A stretch of DNA of 64,000 bases, taken from the NCBI RefSeq assembly GCF_004005865.1, contig NZ_SACN01000005.1, positions 124,001 through 188,000 on the forward strand, given 5' to 3'. Shown in pieces: positions 1 through 7,846 of the stretch; position 1 is the stretch's first letter, and each line of letters begins with the position of its first letter. A model generated the notes under the pieces. It saw only the letters and a list, made by a program, of their open reading frames with translations, made no database searches and had not been told where the DNA came from. A program made the position numbers and the translations under genes. The DNA is from Sphingomonas crocodyli (GTDB taxonomy: Bacteria; Pseudomonadota; Alphaproteobacteria; Sphingomonadales; Sphingomonadaceae).

Positions 1-43
1 CGCCCTCGAACGCTTTCGCGACGACCGTGTCGAGGCTTGCCAT
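1..43 (-). CDS. 5' end of an unidentified gene, cut by the window edge
   Basis: A minus-strand ATG at 43 opens a frame that continues off the left edge. Only 14 codons are visible (MASLDTVVAKAFEG), too few to assign a family. It begins two bases after the TGA of the DUF35 gene, so it is very probably the next gene of the same operon, and an enzyme of the same acyl-CoA pathway would be the natural guess. That is inference from position only. Confidence 0.5.
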   Translation of the reverse strand, partial: MASLDTVVAKAFEG

Positions 44-45
44 CG

Positions 46-459
46 TCAGGCCGCCTTGAAGCGCCAGATCGAGATATCCTCGTCCGCGATATCTTCGAAC
101 ACGACCTGCATCCGCATGCCGACCTTCAGATCCTCATGCGGGGTATCGACGATGTTGCCGAGCATCACCATCGAACGCGGCCGCTCGTCCAGCTCGACCA
201 GCGCAGTAACATAAGGCGACGGGAAGCCCGGAGGGCCGCGGCTGACGATCGACCAGGTCATCAACGTGCCGTAGCCGCTGGCCGGGGTCCAAACCTGATC
301 CTCGGACAGGCAGGTGCGGCAGCCCGGATAGGGAATCCAGTTCCAGTCGCCGCAATTCTGGCACTTGGGGATCACCAGCCGATGCTCGGCCGCCGCCTCC
401 CAGAAGGGTTCGGTGCCGGGCGACTTGGCGGGCAGCGGGCGGAGATAGGGTTCGCTCAT
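46..459 (-). CDS. DUF35 OB-fold / zinc-ribbon acyl-CoA-associated protein
   Basis: A 137-residue protein with a rubredoxin-like zinc ribbon (Cys33, Cys36, Cys47, Cys50) followed by an OB-fold ending near FEDIADEDISIWRF. This is the standard DUF35 layout. Family members form complexes with thiolase-fold proteins and are thought to bind the CoA moiety, as with the Ltp2-type aldolases of steroid side-chain breakdown. The gene lies 14 bases downstream of a thiolase-like gene on the same strand, the usual pairing. The start at 459 was chosen because GAGAAGGA precedes it; a frame that stays open to 882 is a shadow of the thiolase gene. Family assignment is firm; substrate unknown. Confidence 0.9.
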   Translation of the reverse strand: MSEPYLRPLPAKSPGTEPFWEAAAEHRLVIPKCQNCGDWNWIPYPGCRTCLSEDQVWTPASGYGTLMTWSIVSRGPPGFPSPYVTALVELDERPRSMVMLGNIVDTPHEDLKVGMRMQVVFEDIADEDISIWRFKAA

Positions 460-473
460 CTCTAAAATCCTTC

Positions 474-1637
474 TCAGTCCGCAGCCATGATCGCGACGCC
501 GGCGAGGCCGTGAACGGCCCAGCCCTGCGCCAGCGTCAGCCCGATCTTCGCATCGGGCACCTGCCGTTCGCCGCATTCGCCGCGCAGCTGCTTGACGACC
601 TCGATCGTGTGCATGCCGCTGGGATTGCCGTTGTGGCTGTGGCTCAACAGGCCGCCATCGGTGTTCGACGGCATCTTGCCGCCCAGCCGCAGATGCCCCG
701 CCTTGATATAGTCCGCGCCCTCGCCGAGCTTGCAGAAGCCCAGCTCCTCCAGATCGCGCGCGACCGTGACGGGGAAGCAATCGTAGAGGCCGGCGACGTC
801 GATATCGTCGTGCGTCACGCCCGAATTGCCGAACGCCATCTCGCCGACGCGACGCACCGCCGCGCCTTCGTTCGAGATCCACGGCGACGTGATCGTGCGA
901 TAGCTGTCGGTATAGGTCGCTTCGGCACCGCCCAGCACCCAGATCGGCTTCTTCTTACAATCGCGGGCGATATCCTCGGCCGCCACCACGATCGCGTAAC
1001 CGCCGTCATTGTCGAGCGGGCATTCGAGCAGGTGGAGCGGATCGGCGATCGGGCGCGAGTTCATCACGTCGTCGACGGTGATCTCACCGCGCTTGCCCAT
1101 GATCGACGCCGGATTGAGCGTCGCGTGGTAGCGGGCGATCACCGAATATTCGGCCAGATCCTCTTGGCGGACGTTGAACTGGTGCATGTAGGCGCGGGTC
1201 CACATCGCGTACCACACCGACATATAGGCGCCGTGGACCATATAGTCCCAGTCGTCGACGCGCGGCGCCTTGTCGTGGCGCTTCTGCGCGCCGGGGCCGT
1301 TGCCGTTATTGGCGTTGCCGAAATAGATCACGCAGACCTTGCACAGCCCCGCATCGATCGCCGCCGCGGCCTTGGCGACCGCGCCCGCGCCCGAACCGAC
1401 GTCGAGATAGGTGATCGGCTTGCCGCCCAGCTGCTCGGTCCACGCCATGTGGAGGTTGAGCGGGGTGACATAGGCCATCGGGATCAGGCCATCGACCTGA
1501 TCGGGCCGCAGCCCGGCGTCATCGAGCGCGCCCTTGATCGCCTCCAGCTCCAGCGACCAGGCGGTGCGCGGAAGCCCCCTGCCCTGTTCGGTCAGATAGA
1601 CCCCGACGACCGCGGCTTTTCGCGACGGAAATGCCAT
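474..1637 (-). CDS. Thiolase-fold (SCP2/lipid-transfer type) protein, possible aldolase
   Basis: 387 residues with an overall thiolase fold: an N-terminal Rossmann-like half containing VGSGAG at about 80-85 and a C-terminal half with HNGNPSG at about 335-341. The usual thiolase nucleophilic Cys position reads Ser, the His of the GHP motif reads Asn (GNP), and the C-terminal Cys of the CGG motif is absent (WAVHG). Thiolase-fold proteins lacking these residues and paired with DUF35, such as Ltp2, act as retro-aldolases on beta-hydroxyacyl-CoA rather than as thiolases. Together with the adjacent DUF35 gene this suggests a side-chain-cleaving aldolase; database tools will call it acetyl-CoA acetyltransferase. 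Fold sure, reaction inferred. Confidence 0.85.
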   Translation of the reverse strand: MAFPSRKAAVVGVYLTEQGRGLPRTAWSLELEAIKGALDDAGLRPDQVDGLIPMAYVTPLNLHMAWTEQLGGKPITYLDVGSGAGAVAKAAAAIDAGLCKVCVIYFGNANNGNGPGAQKRHDKAPRVDDWDYMVHGAYMSVWYAMWTRAYMHQFNVRQEDLAEYSVIARYHATLNPASIMGKRGEITVDDVMNSRPIADPLHLLECPLDNDGGYAIVVAAEDIARDCKKKPIWVLGGAEATYTDSYRTITSPWISNEGAAVRRVGEMAFGNSGVTHDDIDVAGLYDCFPVTVARDLEELGFCKLGEGADYIKAGHLRLGGKMPSNTDGGLLSHSHNGNPSGMHTIEVVKQLRGECGERQVPDAKIGLTLAQGWAVHGLAGVAIMAAD

Positions 1638-1746
1638 TCAACAAGCTCCCCACTGGCGCGGCCCCAGGCCCTGCGCAAATCTATCTAGAACCTTCCCATT
1701 GGAAGGGGCGGCCATTGCGTCAAACGCAAACGGCGCATCGCTTTGA

Positions 1747-2646
1747 TTACGGAAAGGCATCGCCCGCCTTTCGAGACAGGCGCACCACGCCTTCCTGTGT
1801 GAAGGTCGCGACCAGCGCGCCGGCACGGTCGTGAAACGATCCGCGCACCAGCGCGCGGCCGCCCTGGGCGGAGACGAGTTCGGTCGAACAGAGCAGCCAG
1901 CCATTGGCGTCGAAATCGCGGTGGAACCACATCGCATGATCGAGGCTGACGACCGACAGATCGCGGTTCGACCAGCCAAGGCCGAAGGGCAGCAGCGCAA
2001 CCTCCAGCGCGGGATAGTCGCTGATGTACGCGAGGGCGGCGCGATGGAGCATCGGATCGTCGCCCAATGCCTCCTGCGATCGCACCCACAACCGCTGCAC
2101 GCCGGGGCGCGGCGGGCCGCCGGGATTGGGATCGATCCAGCGCGGCTCGAAACCCGTCGGGCGCAGCGCGGTGAGTATCAGGTGCGCGGGATCATTCGTG
2201 TCGGTCGGCCCGCCGGCGCGCAGTTCGGGGAGATCCTCCGGCGCGGGGACGACGGGCGCGTCGAACGCCTGATGCTCCAGCCCGTCCTCGGGCCGCTGGA
2301 ACGAGGCCGACAGCGCGAAGATCTCACGCCCGTTCTGGAAGGCGCGGGCGCGGCGGATCGAGTAACTGGCGCCGTCCTTGACGCGATCGACCTCGAAATC
2401 GATCAGCGAGGCGACATCGCCGCGCACGCCGAAATAGGCGTGGAGCGAATGGGCGACCTGCCCCTCCACCGTATTCGCCGCCGCGAGCAGCGCCTGCGCC
2501 ATCAGCTGCCCGCCATAGACGCGCGGCCGCGTCTGCGAGTTGCGGCCGATGAAACGGTCCTTGCCCGCCGGCTCCAGCGACAAGGCCGCCCGAAGCCCGC
2601 TCGGCACGTCCGCACGCTCGCCACTGCCCTGAGTCTCTCCCAACAT
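1747..2646 (-). CDS. tesB: Acyl-CoA thioesterase II (TesB-like)
   Basis: 299 residues, close to the usual length of double-hotdog TesB enzymes that hydrolyse acyl-CoA to free acid and CoA. The N-terminal hotdog has RVYGGQLMAQAL, the C-terminal one LDHAMWFHRDF. The expected catalytic trio is visible as Asp210 (ISDY), Ser234 in place of the usual Thr, and Gln284 (QEG). The start at 2646 gives a TesB-like N-terminus; an in-frame GTG 9 bases upstream is possible. The start codon lies at the edge of a perfect palindrome (2645-2660), so repression there is plausible. It probably drains or recycles CoA intermediates of the neighbouring catabolic genes. Confidence 0.9.
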   Translation of the reverse strand: MLGETQGSGERADVPSGLRAALSLEPAGKDRFIGRNSQTRPRVYGGQLMAQALLAAANTVEGQVAHSLHAYFGVRGDVASLIDFEVDRVKDGASYSIRRARAFQNGREIFALSASFQRPEDGLEHQAFDAPVVPAPEDLPELRAGGPTDTNDPAHLILTALRPTGFEPRWIDPNPGGPPRPGVQRLWVRSQEALGDDPMLHRAALAYISDYPALEVALLPFGLGWSNRDLSVVSLDHAMWFHRDFDANGWLLCSTELVSAQGGRALVRGSFHDRAGALVATFTQEGVVRLSRKAGDAFP

Positions 2647-2660
2647 AGAGTTCACTCTAT
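2645..2660. promoter_or_regulatory. Perfect 16-bp palindrome at the tesB start (operator candidate)
   Basis: ATAGAGTTCACTCTAT is two 7-base arms around TC and overlaps the first codon of tesB on the minus strand. A protein bound here would block tesB translation-start DNA and transcription. No regulator gene is adjacent, so the binding partner is unknown. Confidence 0.45.
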
Positions 2661-2718
2661 TGAGGATGGCAGGCGCGCGCGCAATGGCGGAAAGCGAAAC
2701 TCTGTCATGCAATGGCCG

Positions 2719-2760
2719 CATCGATCGGCCGCGATAATAGCATTTGCTACATCGATCGGC
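2719..2760. promoter_or_regulatory. Two direct repeats CATCGATCGGC, 31 bp apart
   Basis: The 11-base sequence occurs at 2719-2729 and 2750-2760 in the intergenic region shared by tesB (minus) and the SDR operon (plus). A 31-bp period is about three helical turns, so both copies face the same side of the helix, as expected for a dimeric activator or repressor. The region between is AT-richer (GATAATAGCATTTG). This is a candidate control region for the divergent operons; chance cannot be excluded because CGATCG is common here. Confidence 0.35.
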
Positions 2761-2814
2761 TGTGCGACACCTTTTTGGACAGACCGGTACGGCCGGCGGC
2801 GAGAGGAGGCGGAG

Positions 2815-3660
2815 ATGGGCGCCAGAGCATTGGCTGGACAGGTCGCGCTGATCACCGGCGGCAGCGGATCGATCGGCAGCGCGACCGCGAAGGCGCTTGC
2901 GGCCGATGGCGCCGCGATCCTGCTGATGGCGCGCGATGCCGCCAAGCTTGAGGCGACGGTGGCCGAATTGCGCAACCAAGGCGCGACGGTCGGCAGCTTC
3001 ATGGGCGATGCGGGCAGCGAGGCCGACGTGAAGGCGGCGGTGGCGGCGGCGATCGCGCTGGGCGGGCGGATCGACATCGTCGTGGCGACGGTGGGCGGCG
3101 GCGGCGGATGGCGGCCGTTCATGTCGTACGAGGCCGAGGAGTTTCGCGCGATCGTCGAGCGCAATGTGATGACCACCTTCCTCGCGATCCGCCACGGCGC
3201 GGCGCGGATGGAGCATGGCGGATCGATCATCTGCCTGTCCGCCACCTCCACACAACAGGTCGTCCCCTATCTGGCCGCGGCCGCCACCGCCAAATCGGGG
3301 GTCGAGGCGCTGATGCGCGCGGCGGCCGAGGAGCTTTCGCCCGCCAACATCCGCGTCAATGCGGTGCGCCCCGGCCTGATCCCCGGCGGCAATACCGGGC
3401 GGCTGATGGCCCCCGACATGCTGGCGCGCGGCAAGGCGCAGATCCCCCTGTCTGCCCCCACCGGCCGCGTCGGCAGGCCGGAGGATGTGGCGGCGGCGAT
3501 CCGCTTTCTCGCGGGGCCGGAATCGTCGTGGATCACCGGGCAGAGCTTCGCGATCGACGGCGGGCAGGAACTGCGCAAGGCGGCCGATTACGAGCCGATC
3601 GTGCGCGAACAGCATGACGAAGAGGCGTTCCGCATCGTCGGACATAAAGGCGCCATTTAG
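2815..3660 (+). CDS. SDR-family protein lacking the usual catalytic Tyr
   Basis: 281 residues with the cofactor loop TGGSGSIG (14-21), Asn117 in RNVMTTF and a C-terminal SFAIDGG, so a short-chain dehydrogenase/reductase fold is certain. Ser142 and Lys160 of the active site are present, but the position four before the Lys, normally Tyr, is Ala156 (AAAATAK); the nearest Tyr is Tyr152. Some SDRs such as 2,4-dienoyl-CoA reductases use a displaced Tyr, so this may be a reductase of that kind. The start at 2815 follows GAGGAGGCGG. It is first in a four-gene operon with 10 bases to the next gene. Confidence 0.88.
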   Translation: MGARALAGQVALITGGSGSIGSATAKALAADGAAILLMARDAAKLEATVAELRNQGATVGSFMGDAGSEADVKAAVAAAIALGGRIDIVVATVGGGGGWRPFMSYEAEEFRAIVERNVMTTFLAIRHGAARMEHGGSIICLSATSTQQVVPYLAAAATAKSGVEALMRAAAEELSPANIRVNAVRPGLIPGGNTGRLMAPDMLARGKAQIPLSAPTGRVGRPEDVAAAIRFLAGPESSWITGQSFAIDGGQELRKAADYEPIVREQHDEEAFRIVGHKGAI

Positions 3661-3670
3661 GGAGAGCGAG

Positions 3671-4495
3671 ATGGACCTGCATCTGACGGGCAAGACCGCC
3701 GTCATCACCGGCGGCAGCGGCGGGATCGGTTACGGGCTGGTGATGGAGTTTGCGCGCGAGGGCGCGAACGTCGTCAACGCCAGCCGCAACGCCACCTTCG
3801 GCGAGGAGATCGCCCGGCGCGCGGCGGCCGAAGGGCTGCCCGGCAAGGTGATCGCGGTCGCGACCGACGTGACCGACCGCGCCTCCGTCGACGCGATGGT
3901 CGCGCGCGCCAATGCCGAGTTCGGGCCGGTCGACATCCTGATCAACAATGCCGGCGGCATCGCGACGCGCGGCGGCTTCGAGGAAATCCTGCCCGAGGAT
4001 CGCGCGCAGGAGATCCGGCTGAACATCGACGGCGTCACCAACTGCATCCAGGCGGTGAGCCACGACATGCTGTCGCGGGGCACCGGATCGATCGTCAACA
4101 TCTCGTCGCTGGCGGCTCTGGACGGACAGGCGGGGTATAACAGCGTGCATTATGGATCGGTAAAGGGCTTCGTCCAGTCGCTCAGCCGCACGCTGGCCTA
4201 TGAATGGGGGCCGAAGGGGGTGCGCGTGAACGACATCGCGCCGGGATGGACCGTCCCCTACGACCTGACCGACGTGGGCGAGGGATCGGCGTGGAAGCGG
4301 ATTGCTCTCCGCACCCCCGCCGAGATGGAGCAGGACCTGAAGGACGGGAAGCTGCGCAATACCCCCGAAATCCCGGTCGGGCGGCTGGGGCGGCCCGAGG
4401 ATATCGCCAAGATGGCCTGTTTCCTGGCATCCGACGTCGCGGGCTACATCACCGGGCAATGCGTCGCGGTGTGCGGCGGCGTGTGGCAGAACTGA
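3671..4495 (+). CDS. SDR-family oxidoreductase
   Basis: 274 residues with complete classical SDR motifs: TGGSGGIG (13-20), NNAGG (92-96), the catalytic Ser in NISS (145-146), Tyr161 and Lys165 (YGSVK). It should interconvert a hydroxyl and a keto group with NAD(P). The segment of about 25 residues after the PG motif (VGEGSAWKRIALRTPAEMEQDL) is a long substrate lid. Second gene of the operon, with GGAGAG before the ATG and only two bases to the next gene. Substrate unknown; the paired SDR upstream and NTF2-like gene downstream suggest successive steps on a bulky alicyclic or acyl-CoA substrate. Confidence 0.9.
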   Translation: MDLHLTGKTAVITGGSGGIGYGLVMEFAREGANVVNASRNATFGEEIARRAAAEGLPGKVIAVATDVTDRASVDAMVARANAEFGPVDILINNAGGIATRGGFEEILPEDRAQEIRLNIDGVTNCIQAVSHDMLSRGTGSIVNISSLAALDGQAGYNSVHYGSVKGFVQSLSRTLAYEWGPKGVRVNDIAPGWTVPYDLTDVGEGSAWKRIALRTPAEMEQDLKDGKLRNTPEIPVGRLGRPEDIAKMACFLASDVAGYITGQCVAVCGGVWQN

Positions 4496-4497
4496 CC

Positions 4498-5004
4498 ATG
4501 AGCGCCGAGGATCGCATCGCCGAAGACCGGATCAAACGCCTCGAGGCCGAGGTCCGCGAACTGCGCGACCAGCTGGAGATCCGCGAGATTCTGGCCAAAT
4601 ATGGCTTCACCGCCGACATGGGGCATGCGCGCGCCTATGCCGATCTGTTCACCGAGGACGGGGTCTATGACCTGGACGACGGATGGACGATCGAGGGGCG
4701 CGATGCGCTGGCCGCGATGATCGAGGATCCGAACGGCCTGCACAAGCGCGAGATCGAGAACCGATCGCAGCATGTGCCCGCCAATATCTTCGTCCGGATC
4801 GACGGCGATACGGCGTGGTCGGAAAGCTATTCCCAAGTCCTCGTCGGCACGCCGGACAGCGGATATCGCGTGATGACGGCGGGGTACAATCGCTTCGATT
4901 ACCGGCGCGTCGACGGCCGCTGGCTGATCAAGCGCCGCCTGCGCCGCGCGATCGGCGGGCCCGAATGGGGCGGCGAGACGATCAGGCGTTTTCAGGAAGG
5001 ATGA
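4498..5004 (+). CDS. SnoaL-like / NTF2-like protein
   Basis: 168 residues. The first 28 are highly charged and helical (RIKRLEAEVRELRDQLEIREIL), then comes an alpha+beta cone fold with FTEDGVYDLDDGWTIEGRDAL and a final VDGRWLIKRRLRR strand, typical of SnoaL_4/NTF2-like proteins. This fold covers dehydratases, isomerases and non-catalytic ligand binders and is often found in aromatic, steroid and terpenoid catabolic clusters. Start at 4498 directly after the SDR stop; its TGA overlaps the next ATG by four bases (ATGA), so the two are translationally coupled. Function is inferred from fold only. Confidence 0.85.
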   Translation: MSAEDRIAEDRIKRLEAEVRELRDQLEIREILAKYGFTADMGHARAYADLFTEDGVYDLDDGWTIEGRDALAAMIEDPNGLHKREIENRSQHVPANIFVRIDGDTAWSESYSQVLVGTPDSGYRVMTAGYNRFDYRRVDGRWLIKRRLRRAIGGPEWGGETIRRFQEG

Positions 5005-5705
5005 GCATGGCAGGCACGGGCAAAGGCTTTGGGGTCGTTACCTTCTATCATCCGCCCACCCAACCCGACCTTGCGGGTTTCGAGGCGTGGCTGGCGGGCG
5101 ATCATCTGGCGGCGATGCGCGCGCTGCCCGGCTTCGTGCGCATCCTGCCCTTCCGGATTGCGGGGCATCAGATCCTGAAGGATCAGCCGCAGCCGCATCA
5201 GGGCGTCCTGATCCACGAATTTGCGGACGGGCCGACGGCGGAGCAGATCGCCGCGATCGGCGCGTCGTTCGACGCCGCGCCCGCGCTGGCGGGCCGGGCG
5301 GCGCATGTCTTCGAATGGCTGGCCGACTGGCGGCGCCAGCCGGGGACGTCGGACGCGGTGAGCCACCTCACCCTCGTCATGGCCAATGCCAATGCGGGGC
5401 AGGATGCGGCCTATAATGCGTGGTATGAGGATTATCATATCGCCGACACGCTGACCGTGCCCGGCAATGTCGCGATGCGCCGGGGTAAGCTTTCGCCGAC
5501 CCAGATCGCCCCCGCCAACGCCCGCCCCGCCGGCTATGTCGTGATGGTGGCGATGCAGACCGACGACGTGATCGCGACCACCGGCGAAACGGGCCTGCGC
5601 AGCATCGGCAAGAGCGAGAGCGGCTACGTCTTCAACCCCCGCTCCCCCGCCGTATCCGACGACCGCACGATCCATGTGCTGGAGGCGACGGGGGCCCTCG
5701 CCTAA
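5001..5705 (+). CDS. Dimeric alpha-beta barrel (EthD-like) protein
   Basis: 234 residues made of two ferredoxin-like halves. The second (about 115-225) contains NAWYEDYHIADTLTVPGNVAMRRGKL, which resembles EthD/DABB domains with a W..YH..D.. signature. Such proteins accompany oxygenase and catabolic systems but many have no defined reaction. ATG at 5001 overlaps the preceding stop; a second in-frame ATG at 5007 has equally good spacing to GGAAGG. Last gene of the plus-strand operon, directly followed by a palindromic repeat doublet that could end the transcript. Confidence 0.8.
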   Translation: MSMAGTGKGFGVVTFYHPPTQPDLAGFEAWLAGDHLAAMRALPGFVRILPFRIAGHQILKDQPQPHQGVLIHEFADGPTAEQIAAIGASFDAAPALAGRAAHVFEWLADWRRQPGTSDAVSHLTLVMANANAGQDAAYNAWYEDYHIADTLTVPGNVAMRRGKLSPTQIAPANARPAGYVVMVAMQTDDVIATTGETGLRSIGKSESGYVFNPRSPAVSDDRTIHVLEATGALA

Positions 5706-5836
5706 AATCCTCCCCCGGCGGGGGAGGTGGCAATCTGAAGGACTGACGGAGGGGTATTCTTCGGCAGCGATATTTATTGTGGAGAGCTACGCCTCCACCG
5801 GCTGCGCCGGTCCCCCTCCCCTTCTCGGGGAGGACC
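5706..5836. repeat. GC-rich palindrome doublet (family A), between operon end and orphan gene
   Basis: Two units in opposite orientation. The left begins AATCCTCCCCCGGCGGGGGAGG, itself a hairpin, and ends GACGGAGGGG. The right starts CCTCCACCGG and ends with CCCCTCCCCTTCTCGGGGAGG. The spacer is AT-rich and short. The same architecture recurs at 37981-38115 and 60412-60538 and flanks the DUF559 gene at 16771-17217. It may also act as a transcription terminator for the upstream operon. The remaining bases to 6016 hold no gene that can be supported. Confidence 0.75.
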
Positions 5837-5871
5837 TAAAAACGTCGAGTCGCAGCGTCACGCTCGCGGCT

Positions 5872-5899
5872 CGAAAGTTGTCAAAGTTGTCACGACGTC
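5872..5899 (+). repeat. 28-base motif, copy 1 (117 bases beyond an orphan gene stop)
   Basis: CGAAAGTTGTCAAAGTTG followed by TCACGACGTC matches 57593-57620 at 26 of 28 positions. It contains a direct repeat TTGTCA-AAG-TTGTCA. Exactly 117 bases separate its end from the stop codon of the minus-strand gene at 6017. Function unknown. Confidence 0.6.
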
Positions 5900-6016
5900 C
5901 CCCTCAAAACGCATTCTATTGATTAGCATTCGCAATAATATCGAGGCAGCCAACAGTGAGAAAGAGCGACGCGCGAGCGCGATAGGGTTGATATGTACTC
6001 TATTTGTTCCTTTTTG

Positions 6017-7693
6017 TCAAGCTCTCGCTTGAAGGCCCAATCCTCCTAGCGCGTCTGCAGCAGGTCCTAGGGCCGCATTCGCTTCGGCGGGAACAGGTAA
6101 TTGTGCCACTCGATTTAATTCGACTTCGACTTGCTTGGCGTGAGCACCGTTGAGCGACGGCCAACGGAAGAAGCGCACTGTATCTGTCGTCTCAAAGAAC
6201 AAAGTTACATCGTAGCTAGATCCACTCAATAGCCCCTGCCCGACAACGGAGATTTGGCCACCGTAGCATATGCCCTGAAATGTCAGATCACCCTCAAGAT
6301 CAGTACCGTTCAAGCGCGCACGGCACCGAGCGTTACCCGCAACTAAAGAAGCGGTGATCCATCCGTCGGCGCTGGAAAATTGTCCTTCAAACGCACCTCT
6401 CCGCTGGAAATGGCGAAGGGCTAACGAAATCGAACGCGCTAGCGGCCGCCTCTGCTCGGAAACCGAATTTTCCGTTTCTTCCTTGCTGTCAGCAACCGCA
6501 CGGCGCGCAGCTAGAAGTTGGCGACGCGCTTCAGCGTGCAGCTCAGCTGCATCCCCTGCAGCCTCATCGGTGAGAAGCAGATGCTCTGCAGCCTTTAAAT
6601 AGCCGTCCGAGATCATCAGCTGCGCTAAATTTGCTTTAGCGAAAGCATCGCCTGCTTCCGCGGCACGTTCATATTCAGAAATTTGAAGCGGCTTATCAAA
6701 GTGGCCATATAAAATGGCACGATTGTTGATAGAAACGCCCCCCTCATCGCCCCAAATGATATGCTTGTCATACATGGTTATAGCCGCCGCCCAGCGGCCA
6801 CGCCTTTCGGCATACGCATATGCTAATCGGAAAATATTTGCGCGTTCGGACGGACAAATTTCACCAGCCCATTCGCGCGCTAGAAGATGCCCCTCCTCAT
6901 GCCCAGCATCTTTCAACAGGCCAGCATAAGTTATCAGAAGTTCGCCTTTGGCAGCGGGTGCCACTTGGGAATCGCACCATTCGGCGGCGAATGCTGCAGC
7001 TGGAGCAACGCCCCCCTCTTCAAACCTTAAGCGCAACCCAGAAGAAAGAACTGCGCCGAACCGCTTGGCGGTCTCTCGCTTGAGCCCTTCAATTAAATGT
7101 TCGCCTGCAGCCTGAAAATCATGTGTGGCGACGCTTAATTCCACGAGGATCGCGCTTGGAAGGGCCCATTGAGGATGATCCCGGACGAGACGCTTAAGCC
7201 CCTCGCTTCCATCTGCTGACCCAAGCCGAAACCGACGCCGCTGGTAGTCGGTCTCCCAAAACTCTCTGTCATTTTCGATTTCACTGCTAAACGCGTTGAA
7301 CTTCTGATCGAGTTCAGAAAGCGTCTTCGCTTCAATATATTCGATGAACGGAGAGTTGTGCTCCGCCTCAGCAGGCTGCCCGGCGCGGGCCTGCAACTCC
7401 GGAAGTAGTTCGCCATCGCCAATTGTCGCCGCATCCGGCAGTGTACTGACAGCTGCTTCGTCAGGCACTCCCGATTTTTGGGGACGCAATATCCGCAGGG
7501 TCCCCGACAGGATTGGAATATTAATCTCCACCCAGCCCACTGCCACCACAGCGACAACTATAAGGACGATGATCAGGATCAATAATACCGTTATAGGCAA
7601 CCACAGCCCCGCAAGGGCATTTAGGAACGTGACCGCATAGTCAGCCGAAGGCGGACTGCCAGCGTTCGCGGGGATAGGTAAGGGCGTCTTCAC
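6017..7693 (-). CDS. Orphan membrane-anchored helical-repeat protein
   Basis: 558 residues. One strong membrane segment at about 29-55 (WLPITVLLILIIVLIVV and on) follows a short polar N-terminus, so most of the protein is one soluble domain. Residues 170-400 look like TPR/Sel1-type helical repeats (WALPSAILVELSVATHDFQAAGEHL; AYAERRGRWAAAITMYDKHI; AAEAGDAFAKANLAQLM). A beta-rich C-terminal domain (about 425-530) has paired Cys. The start is a GTG at 7693 with GAGGG close upstream. Base composition is visibly AT-richer than both neighbours and no partner gene is present, which suggests transfer. I do not recognise the family and assign no function. Confidence 0.75.
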   Translation of the reverse strand: MKTPLPIPANAGSPPSADYAVTFLNALAGLWLPITVLLILIIVLIVVAVVAVGWVEINIPILSGTLRILRPQKSGVPDEAAVSTLPDAATIGDGELLPELQARAGQPAEAEHNSPFIEYIEAKTLSELDQKFNAFSSEIENDREFWETDYQRRRFRLGSADGSEGLKRLVRDHPQWALPSAILVELSVATHDFQAAGEHLIEGLKRETAKRFGAVLSSGLRLRFEEGGVAPAAAFAAEWCDSQVAPAAKGELLITYAGLLKDAGHEEGHLLAREWAGEICPSERANIFRLAYAYAERRGRWAAAITMYDKHIIWGDEGGVSINNRAILYGHFDKPLQISEYERAAEAGDAFAKANLAQLMISDGYLKAAEHLLLTDEAAGDAAELHAEARRQLLAARRAVADSKEETENSVSEQRRPLARSISLALRHFQRRGAFEGQFSSADGWITASLVAGNARCRARLNGTDLEGDLTFQGICYGGQISVVGQGLLSGSSYDVTLFFETTDTVRFFRWPSLNGAHAKQVEVELNRVAQLPVPAEANAALGPAADALGGLGLQARA

Positions 7694-7846
7694 AGCCCTC
7701 TAATAACTTGGATAGAATGCCGCGCAATGGCTTCGGCGGCAGATGCACCTCTGGCCAAGTAATGCAAACATTCACGAATCCCGAACACAGCTCCGAATTA
7801 TAGCATCCCTGCGGGACTCAATAATAACGAGGTGCCCGCCCGTCCC

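Noticed and set aside
474..1637. Plain acetyl-CoA acetyltransferase
   Set aside because: The catalytic Cys, His and Cys positions of thiolases are not conserved.
5674..5922. Small plus-strand frame across the repeat doublet
   Set aside because: Consists mostly of translated palindrome; no start site or conservation signal.
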